Source: Catonia carolina (taxonomy: Eukaryota; Arthropoda; Insecta; Hemiptera; Achilidae). Taken from it: DNA of 64,000 bases. The translations under genes were made by a program, and so were the position numbers. Location of the stretch: NCBI GenBank assembly GCA_035578175.1, contig JAQMRL010000003.1, positions 82,967,969 through 83,031,968 on the forward strand. Direction: 5' to 3'. The notes under the pieces are model-generated. The model saw only the letters and a program-made list of their open reading frames with translations, was not told the origin of the DNA and made no database searches. This document shows positions 55,213 through 64,000 of this stretch, piece by piece; positions within the stretch are counted from its first letter, which is position 1, and each line of letters begins with the position of its first letter.

Positions 55213-56488
55213 TCGCATTACGTAATTATCAAACACTTGATAGATAAACTATTGTGTGTAATGATATTGCAAGTGATATTTTAAATAACGGATTTATTAA
55301 ACAATGAAACTGATTTATTATTAATAATAATGTAGTTATATTTTTAATACCTATTAAGGACTATATTACAATATTAGATTCAGCTTACTAAAAATGCTGA
55401 TTATACACGTACTATTTTAGCACGTGTTCCTTTTTTTTGATGAAACTGATATTTTTGTTTTATTTAATTTTGAAACAAAAGAAAGGAGTTGTATTTAACT
55501 GGCGCCACCATTTTTATTAGCTTTTTAGCTTGAATTCTACTATTCTATTCTGAATTCTACTGAATTATTTGTATAATTTATTCACAACGCTCTTAATTTA
55601 GTTAAAAAAATTTCTTTAGATCGTACTATATTTGTAAATTACAAATATATATAAATTATTCTTCTCGTTTAAAAAGAAATTACCATTAAGAAGAAGTACA
55701 ATTTTTCATCATTTCCTTTGAAAGAGGGAATTTATTTTAAAATATGTTTCGTGAACTGGAATTCTATGATATTGATTAATGCACTTAAAAACTTATTTTA
55801 ATGTACTTGAATCTTTAATTCTTGTATAAAAATTATCCACCATGCATGAGGGTTAGCTTAACTTAGAGATTAAATTACAGAATATTGTATGATAATCCCT
55901 TAAGTAAATGACAGGGTGAATATGAATTTAAATATTAGAATCTTACTTAACAAATGATGTTGATAGGCTTAAATAATTATAACAGTTAAGTTGAAAACTA
56001 ATATGTTAATATCCCGTAAGTCAACTCAATAAATCACAGAGTATAATAGAATGATAAATTAATTCATAACATGGACATTAGTGGTGATGGGGGGTGGAAT
56101 CCTAATACGATTACCAAGTACCTTATGTAAAATAATATCTTTTGTGACAGTATTTAAGTATTACACGTATATATTTAGTTCACTGATACAAAAATAAATA
56201 AGTATTGTAAATATAAAAGGATTAGTCTAAAAATAGAAACTTCACACTCTAGTTTGATTACGTTTAAACTGATTAAATATGTACTGTACCATAATTTAAC
56301 TATGAAATCATAAATTTATGGTATAAAGTTAACCTAAATATTGATTTTTAACTCCCGCCTCATTTATGCAGCTACACATAACATTGAAATACCAGTAAAG
56401 CTTTATAACACTGAATGTAATGTGAGTTCTTAAATTCCATCGTAATACAGTGTTATTTTAAAAATCATCTATGATAACTTAAAAATAT
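55213..56488. other. Very AT-rich stretch
   Basis: No gene or repeat recognised. Confidence 0.4.
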
Positions 56489-56691
56489 TGCCCGTAACAG
56501 CCAGGTGGACGATTAAATTATTTGCCCTCGATCATCTAGTTTCAGGGGTACAAAAAATAGTTTTGTTTCTTATCACATGTTTTGCCAATTATATGACTGA
56601 AACATTTAACAACAGAAGAGGTAGTGGTGTTAAATACACTAGTCACAGTTATTTCCTCAGAGAGTAATGAATTTCATTATACCATTGTTTA
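56489..56691 (+). mobile_element. Rep2 copy j (5' half)
   Basis: Starts ttgcccgtaacagccaggtg and follows the family to gtaatgaatttcattatac, then breaks. Confidence 0.85.
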
Positions 56692-57704
56692 GTTAAGTAT
56701 GAAGAAAATGTTAAAATGTTTGAAATTATAAACGCCTGTCTCTTAAAAACCTTGCGTGATAGAGAAAATCTGATGTCATATTTGAATTCAGGAGAAAAAA
56801 TACTATTAGAATCACATATTTTTCTTTCTGAGACAAAAAAATCCTTTTTTGTTCGCCAGTGTAATTGTAGTAGTTTAAAAGAAGCAAAAATTCTGATTAG
56901 TTTTATTATTAAATATGTTAAAGTTTTGCAGATTACTAATAATGATAATTTTTTTTAAGCCGTGAATTTGAAACGACTATTTCTCGTAAAATATTTCAGT
57001 AAAATAAACCTGTGTTAAGAAATAAAGTATTAGATCATGAATTGAGAATATTAACTAACATTAGAACTAATCAAAAATATAATTGAAATTTTAATAAAAT
57101 CTAAAAAAATCACATTAATTTTTGTAATAATGTTTAAGTTTTATTACTTTTTACCGTTTAATAATTGCTTAAAAGTTAATTAAATTACAAGAAAAACTGT
57201 TCTATATATTGGATTTTATTACTTTTGAGTACAAACAATTATATTGATCGTGTAGAATTATTTGGTATGCATGTAATCAGAAGACCCTTTTTAAAAATTG
57301 TAATTTTTTTTTAATAAATGGAATAACATTTTTTTAAAAGTACTGAAGTAATTAAAATGGACATCGTAAACTGTGAATGCATTACATGAATGAATTGTAG
57401 TTTTGGATTGCTGTACGCATTATCCTTTTGTAATGAAGCGTTAAATAAGCGGCGAGTTTCACTTTGAGATTCGATCTGCTGGCTTAAACTTAAATACAAT
57501 AAGTAATAAATGTGCACAGTTGAAAGTGTATTACTAGTTACGTCTAATATGATTTATTTATTAACAACTTGCTATTTTATTTTCCATAAAGGAACTACAC
57601 TATATTTAAATAGCTTTAGCTTTTTGTTATAACTCGGGAGAGTTCTATGTCTAATAAAATTATGTAATCAGGATTTTTTAACAGAAGCTAAAAATAATGA
57701 TTAA
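56692..57704. other. AT-rich stretch, one unrecognised frame
   Basis: An 80-codon plus frame (56716-56958) includes ESHIFLSETKKSFFVRQCNC. I recognise no family. Nothing else seen. Confidence 0.35.
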
Positions 57705-58195
57705 TAATCTGGTGTGAAACACTTACTAGACTTTCTCTTGCTAATGTAAATAATGAACAATATAACTTACGTTTAATCATGAGTGATTGACAAAAAACCT
57801 CTGAAGGACTTTAAAATACGGAAAATCATTAAATGACACTAAACTAGTAGAAAAAATGCATGAAATGAAAGTTGTTGGTTTTTTAATTTTCTATAAGTTT
57901 GATTATGTTACACTTTTATTTTAAAATTATACTAAGGCTATCTTAAAATGTTAAAATCTATCTTAAAAAATCCCACTTTTTTACGCATTTTGATGAGCAA
58001 TGTACATTAAAAATATTAATGGACGCCAAAATAAGCATTGTAGATAACAGTTTTTTGCATAGAAGTTGTAGGATTTTCAATTTCCATAACTTTTATCATA
58101 TAGCCTACACTTTTGCCCTAAACTGGATATTATGGCCACACAATCTTAAAAACCTTTTTTTCCCTATAGCTCCCAAGAATTCCAGTAGAAATACG
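57705..58195 (-). mobile_element. Rep1 copy 15, 3' half
   Basis: The minus-strand 3' end is atctggtgtgaaacacttac at 57707, followed by the inverted repeat ctttctcttgctaatg. Both internal units are present in diverged form; it ends near 58195. Confidence 0.8.
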
Positions 58196-59740
58196 GCTTT
58201 ACCTATTTTGTCGCCCACCGCCCACATTGAGAGTCAAAAATGTTGTAGCGCCCTGTTTATTATAAGCAGTCATCAAAATGATACATTTGGTGACTGCTAC
58301 ACAAAACAATGAAAGGTTCCAACTTGTGGTCTTAAAGTGGCTGTTAACCAAAGACTATATACCTAATCGGTTTTATTATTTTTTATTTCTTACTGCTTGC
58401 TGCTACATTATAGTTGGCAGCTATTTAATTTTAGTTTGAAATATCAAAAAACATAATTTTACTCCTTTTCTAAACAGCCGTCGCCTTACTAGACTGCCTG
58501 AAAGCCTAATAATCCCCAATTTTCTTTGGACCTTCTACCCACCTCCCCATGAAAGCATGCAGCTCACTCAAGGGGGCGTTATCGCCAATTTTGAGAAAGG
58601 CTGAGGTAGACTATAAACATAAATAGTTGAAAATAAAGCCTATTGAAATACATAAATTGTACTTAAAACTTGTTTTAACTCCGTACAAGATTTCACTCCT
58701 TCATAGTAAGAAATCCTGTTTCCCCTTTTTAAATTTTATCCCTGTTTTTAGGGCGGTTACCTTGTTCAGTGACTCAAATATATCTAAATGAGTTTACGTA
58801 ACACTTATTCGCTACTCGTTCATTCTTTTACTAAGTGGCTTTTTCTTGTGTCCGTATAATTGTTATTTTCTCGTTAAGGTCCTTTAAGTTTCTATTCTGT
58901 ATTATATTCGGTTAAATATGTTTTCCTGTTTTATTTTGATTTTTAAAAGTACTTAAAACTTTGTAAAACCTACTTATCAGAATCTTTTATATGTAACGTT
59001 CCTCTTCTTTTAGTTCTTCAGAAAATTTGGGCAACATCTTTGAAATAACTCTACAAATTTACATGATTGTAATAATATCGGTAGAAGATTTCGTGGGGTT
59101 ATGGTGTGAAATTAAGTTATCTTTTTCAAAATACAAGCTTCGTATAATTATCTTATCTAAGAACTGTTATTACATCTCATGAGATTGCATAATGTACAAT
59201 ATAACTTAGAAGTTATAATACCTAATCTACTACGCTAAATTTTCTTTCCAGTAGATTAACTTAAACAAGTTTTAGTAAGTCATATAAGTAATTTCTAACA
59301 ATTCCATAAATCGTGATGTTATAATAATTGAAAAATGCGGTAAAGAAACATTAAGTTCTTTTTAACCTCAAGCTCATATGTTTTCACAAGCGCATTAATG
59401 ATGCAATAACTAAATGTAGGTGAACACGAACAATTCATCTTCTAAGAAATAGGGCGTGTGTAATTACAGTACATTTTTAACCGGTATTACTAACTACAAT
59501 GGTTGCGTTAATTTCCGAATATTTTAATCTTTAACCTACGGTATTTTTATTAATTGATTTCCAGTCAACATTGCTTTCGTGACGTAAAATGTGCTATTTG
59601 TAATTTTTTCCACTTTATTTACATAGATTTACAACTGTGCAGTAAATTACAAGCAACCGGTAAATATTTTTAAAACATCTTTTATATTACTTTATTATTT
59701 TTGGAGAACACAATTTATTTAGGACCCAATATTACAGTTG
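58196..59740. other. No recognised gene
   Basis: Mostly AT-rich with a less AT-rich patch at 58480-58580. No motif or repeat partner. Confidence 0.35.
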
Positions 59741-60869
59741 GTCACCCATAACTACTATCGGTTTCATAATCATAGACTCCCGAGTTTGAACCCTTTCATC
59801 TTCAAAAATATTAGTCGGATTTTAACATACTTTACATCAAAATTTAGCTCATTTAATTCTGCGTTAACCTTTAAAAGTCCTATATTTTTTGTGTTGTTTA
59901 AAAATTGACATATTGGAAGACAAAAAGACCCGGTTTTTTTGCTACCGCAACAAATTTCATGCGTTTAGAGGCGTGTAACTCGATAATTATTTGACAGAAA
60001 AGTTTGAAATTTTAACACAACGTAGACAATTATATTCTTACAACGTGTACGAAATTTCAAATTCGTACGTTATTTAAATTTCGATTTATTAGCAGTATTC
60101 TGAACCCTTGCTATCTCGGTAACCGCTCGATCGTCCGGCACGGGCAAATTATCGTTTTATTCAGCGTAAAAAACTTAGTACATATGTGTTAATAATATGA
60201 AATATTGATCGGCCAATTGTGGTAGTTTTTTTAAAATTTTGAAAAATGGACTGGGTGATGCGGAGGGTGGGCGCTACTATCCATGTTGCCTGAATCTGAC
60301 TGTCTACCTGAATTGACAATGCAGTCTGTCAATTCAGGTCCGACAGGATGTCACGTACACAAACTGGCAACATGGATAGTAGCCCCCCCGCATCACCCAG
60401 TCTATTTTTCAATATTTTAAAAATTTTATACAATTGGCCGATCAATATTTCATGTTATTAACATCTGTGCTAAGTTTTTTACGCTGAATAAAACGATAGT
60501 TTTAGAATATTGTTTATAAATCAAAATTTCAGTAATGTATGAATTTGAAATTTCGTACACGCTATAAAATTATAATTGTCTACGTTGTGTTAAAATTTCA
60601 AACTTTTTGGTCAAATAATTATCGAGTTACACGCCTCTTAACGTATGAAATTTGATGCGGTAGCAAAAAAACTGGGTATTTTTGTCTTCCAACCTCAATA
60701 CGGCAATTTTTTAACTACATACATTAAAAATATAGGACTATTATATGTCAACGCAGGATAAAATGAGTTAAATTTTGATGTAAAATATATTGAAATCCGA
60801 CTCACAGTTTTGGAGATGAAAGGGTTCGAATTCAGGTGTCTATGATTATGAAACCGACAGTAGTGGTCA
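59741..60869. mobile_element. Large fold-back (inverted-repeat) element, ~1.13 kb
   Basis: Left arm 59741-60290 and right arm 60366-60869 are long inverted repeats around a 75-nt centre. Matching landmarks include cggtttcataatcatagac, tcgataattatttgac/gtcaaataattatcga, ttttattcagcgtaaaaaac, ggccgatcaatatttcat and ctactatccatgttgcc. The centre holds a perfect 13-bp hairpin (60306-60318 / 60327-60339). Arms have diverged, and the left carries about 45 bp absent from the right. No reading frame is conserved. Class unknown: Foldback-like or a long-repeat MITE. Confidence 0.93.
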
Positions 60870-61183
60870 GTTCGGATTTTAATTCGGATTAATTCATCCA
60901 TGGGTTTGTTATTGTTCTGTAATTCTGATTTAAACAGCTGGGATGATTGGTGGATTGTTTCAATTATGTAAGGGGTGTTAAATCTATAATGTAAAGTGTA
61001 TGATTGGAAACGTATGAACGAACGTTAACAACACTGTCCTCGGAATTTTAGATTAAAAGTGTTGCTTAGTTATAGATCCTGGGCATTCATACATCTCACG
61101 CACGTGAATTAACTTTTGTAAATTTAAAAAGATTCTTAACATTTAATGTTAATTGCTTCCCATGCTATTATTCTGTGATATCT
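60870..61183. other. No recognised feature
   Basis: A short direct repeat ttcggatt(t)taa occurs at about 60871. Nothing else seen. Confidence 0.35.
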
Positions 61184-62127
61184 TTTTACTTTCTCTTGCC
61201 TATATGAATATACAGGAAGGAAATTTAATGTTTTCATTTCGAATTTTCGAAATTGAGTTTTCATCGGATATACACATTTTCTTCTGACCCCCTGAACCCA
61301 AAAAACATTTTTTAGCGAGCGCGCGTGTGTAAACAGAATATCTCAAGGACGGAACATCGGACGAACTTGAAACTTAAAACTTAAGTTACATACTACTGCG
61401 GGACCCTGCGCAAACATTTTCATCAAAATTGGTCGACCGGAAGTAGTAGTTTATTCGTGTAATTTTTCACTTTTTTGCGATTTTCTCAAAAAAAGCTCCT
61501 ACGATTTTTTTTTAAAAAATTGCCTCATTTACTAAATTTTTTATGCTCTACAAGATAGGGTAGGCGCCATGTCTGCTGAAATTTTTGGAAAGGATTTTCT
61601 CGTAAAAAACGTTTTTTTAAGATTGCGGCTTCAATATGCATTTTAGCGCGCGAAAATGTATAATTAAAGTTGTTGAGAATTAAAAAACCTACAACTGTTA
61701 TTCCAAACATTTTTTTATAACGCTTGGTTTAGCGGTAATTAGTGATTTTCTGTGTTTTTCCCATGAAAATCTGTAAAAATCGATTTTTTAAGATTTCACC
61801 CTTAGTATGCATTTTACAACAAAAGTGTATTTAATCAGATTTATAGGAAATTAAAAGATCTACAACTTTTATTTAAAGCATTTTTCTCTACAGAGCATAG
61901 TTGGACAAGAGTTGATTTATTGCGTGAAACTGATTTTTTTTTAGTGTGAAACAGTTGAAAATGAGGTTGATTTTCATTTTGTATCATTCACTCATGATGA
62001 AAATAAGGTTATGGTTTTTGAGGTTTGTTTTTTTTTGTTTATTTTTAATGTTTTATTACTAATGTTAGGTTATATTGTTAATTATTTGCTTGGCAAGAGA
62101 AAGTTATGTGAGTGTTTCACACCAGAT
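61184..62127 (+). mobile_element. Rep1 copy 16 (full length)
   Basis: The 5' repeat ACTTTCTCTTGCC is at 61188-61200. The (GT)n tract is reduced to gcgcgcgtgtgtaaac. Both internal units are present, the 3' repeat GGCAAGAGAAAGT is at 62092-62104, and CAGAT is at 62123-62127. The 3' stem is slightly weakened (ATGTGA instead of GTGTGA). Confidence 0.92.
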
Positions 62128-62834
62128 ATTTTCATTTCCAGACATATTCAAGAGGCAATTTTTGAGACATTAATTATTGCGTCACATTTATCAAGTAGTT
62201 AGGCTACGTTTATGTTAATGTATTTCTAATAACTGAAAAGCTAAATACAAGAAAATGATTGAAGCACAATTTAATGAAAGGTTGTTACAGTTAAATATTT
62301 GAACTTTTTATATTTCTTTATAAACAGGAAGCGTTATTTAAATGTATGCAAGTCCGTACAGGGAGTACTATATTTGTCAACAGTACACTTTTCATTTACG
62401 TGGCATGGCCTATATATAACTTGTAACATTTTTTCATATACAATATAGGCCACTTACTTAATAATAATGCTATTAACAAATATTTCAAGTACTTGGGCGC
62501 CAGTAATTAACAATGTACTGGTACTTCAGAATTATGTAATTTTAACCTGACTATAAGAAATTTCAAAAATAATTTATTAAAATAAAATGAAAGGTTTTTA
62601 TTTGATAGGTACTTATTTATTTAGTATTTTATTTTCCTTTGTTCACGTTTGCTAATACTCATGTAAAATATTTTATTATCCAATTTTTCTTGTTTGTTCT
62701 CAAATTAATTAATTTGCTTTCTTTTCTTTGTTCAATTCTTTAAGTTATCGACTCGGATATATTTTTTAAGAAATTTTTCTGTATTTTTTCGTTATTTTAT
62801 ATTAAAAAATTAGTTAATTTTTTGGATGGTTATA
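62128..62834. other. AT-rich stretch, nothing recognised
   Basis: No gene or repeat seen. Confidence 0.4.
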
Positions 62835-62845
62835 CCATAGTATTT
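62835..62845. repeat. Rep2 target-site duplication, left
   Basis: CCATAGTATTT, matched by CCATAATATTT at 63242-63252 (one difference). Confidence 0.87.
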
Positions 62846-63241
62846 TGCCCATAACATGCAGGTAGAGTGTTAAATTATTATTTATACTCGATCTGTTAGT
62901 TCCAGGGCTACAAAAAATAGTTTTGTTTCTTATCACATGTCAACCAATTATACGACTGAACTATTTAATAAAAGAAGAGGTATAGGTGTAAAAAACACTA
63001 GTCTGAGTTATCTCCTCTGAGAGTAATGAATTTCATTATACAACCAGACCCTTTGGTAAATGAAGTGAAAGTGTCATTCGCAGGGGGGAAGTAGATGCTT
63101 TTCCGAGGGCCTGGGATGCTGATAAGCATATATTTCCACTCGGTGAAGAAGGGAATTGTAAACCACCTCTCTCTTCGTTTTACTTAGTAAATCCTCTAAA
63201 GGTTCAAACCAACCGTTTGGATGATGCCCTTAACAAGAACA
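62846..63241 (+). mobile_element. Rep2 copy k (full length, with duplication)
   Basis: A 396-bp plus-strand copy from ttgcccataacatgcaggta to gcccttaacaagaaca, between 11-bp duplications with one mismatch. With copy h, this fixes the family length. Confidence 0.93.
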
Positions 63242-63252
63242 CCATAATATTT

Positions 63253-63806
63253 AGTAACTAGTTTATAAATAAAGAATAAAGGTACAAAAATAAATTAGTT
63301 GTAAATTTTTTAAATCACCCTGCTGTAATTTACCGGTTGATAAAAAGCGTTGTACTACTAAAATTGCTATCACAGAATGTATTTTTTAAAAGCAAAGCTC
63401 TCAGTGAGTGTATAGAGTGTATTGTGAATGTATTTGTTTTACAACAGTGCAACATTTTTTTTCAGACACGACATTTTTTATTAAGGAAATCTTATCTAGA
63501 AAAATTGTGGAATTTTATATGATAAACAGCAATAATAATGATTATTGCAATTAATGTAAACTATATCATATAATTTAAGAAGGTAATCATATTTACTAAC
63601 AATAAAAAAATCAAGGTCAACTGTAAGTGATTTAGTATGACAATACATTGTTCAATTGTTTTAATAGTACATGTACTCGTATTAATCATCCTGTTCTGCA
63701 GAATATTAAAACGTAATTTGCGATAAATTCATGTAAGATTTATAAAATATATATTTAATAGATAATGAAACTGCAATACATTTAGAAATTATTTAAATTT
63801 TTTTTT
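63253..63806. other. AT-rich stretch, nothing recognised
   Basis: No gene or repeat seen. Confidence 0.4.
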
Positions 63807-64000
63807 ACTTTCTCTTGCCTGTATGAATATTTAGGAAGGAAAGTATTGTTTTCATGTCGATTTTTCGAAATCGAGTTTTCATCGGATCTACACGTTTTCA
63901 GACCACCTAAACCCAAAAAACATGTTTTTTAGCGATTGGTGTGTGCGTGCGCGCGCGTGTGTGTGTGAACAGAATATCTCAAAAACGGAACATCGTATTA
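63807..64000 (+). mobile_element. Rep1 copy 17, cut by window end
   Basis: The 5' repeat ACTTTCTCTTGCC is at 63807-63819, followed by the 5' hairpins and a (GT)/(GC) tract at 63942-63967, then the aacagaatatctcaaaaacg block. The remainder lies beyond the window. Confidence 0.9.

Noticed and set aside
1..64000. CRISPR arrays, rRNA genes, endogenous retrovirus or LTR retrotransposon
   Set aside because: No regularly spaced repeats, rRNA-like blocks, or gag/protease/integrase motifs or paired LTRs were recognised by eye.

Overview
This window looks like repeat-rich, AT-rich insect nuclear DNA. No bacterial gene organisation, rRNA, CRISPR array or convincing host gene is visible. The mix of elements fits an insect: mariner DD41D, pogo/Tigger-like, hAT, piggyBac-like, Helitron, non-LTR retrotransposon pieces and tRNA-derived SINEs. 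The hemipteran-style Tc1-like N-terminus near 34.7 kb suggests Hemiptera, but only weakly. No exon structure can be proved, so the window is best read as an intergenic region or a large intron.

Two dispersed families dominate. Rep1 (about 930-970 bp when complete, 18 pieces) has 13-bp inverted repeats near its ends (ACTTTCTCTTGCC / GGCAAGAGAAAGT), an internal (GT)n tract, and a 3' stem-loop followed by CAGAT. That is the layout described for Helentron-associated HINE/DINE-1 elements. Rep2 (about 397 bp, 11 copies) runs from TGCCCATAACAG to CCTAAACAACAAC and has 8-11 bp target-site duplications in two well-preserved copies, so it behaves as a retroposon.

Layout: 0-7 kb holds AT-rich DNA, a SINE-C copy, a three-copy 191-bp tandem repeat and a LINE remnant set in ATT microsatellites. 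7-16 kb holds Rep2 and Rep1 copies (one nested), several LINE remnants, an internally deleted mariner-like element inside a LINE reverse transcriptase, and a pogo-like remnant. 16-28 kb holds Rep1, a LINE tail, a long pogo-like non-autonomous element, SINE-A and SINE-B copies and a Rep2 cluster. 28-38 kb has adjacent Rep1 copies, one split by SINE-C, a Tc1-like relic and a LINE remnant. 38.4-41.5 kb is a run of DNA transposons: a hAT remnant, a pogo-like remnant with a zinc-finger tail, then a nearly intact DD41D mariner. That mariner carries the only long open transposase frame in the window (352 codons, catalytic Asp at 150, 243 and 285). 43-54 kb has a piggyBac-like MITE, a SINE-A with a perfect 13-bp duplication beside an apparent paralogous empty site, a Helitron, a pogo-like MITE and two short retroposons made from the last ~155 bp of a LINE. 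54-64 kb is AT-rich with Rep1 and Rep2 copies and a large fold-back of about 1.1 kb.

The elements do not form a pathway. They form a stratified record of insertions, and several insertions give relative ages. All comparisons were made by eye, so copy boundaries are approximate unless a target-site duplication is stated.
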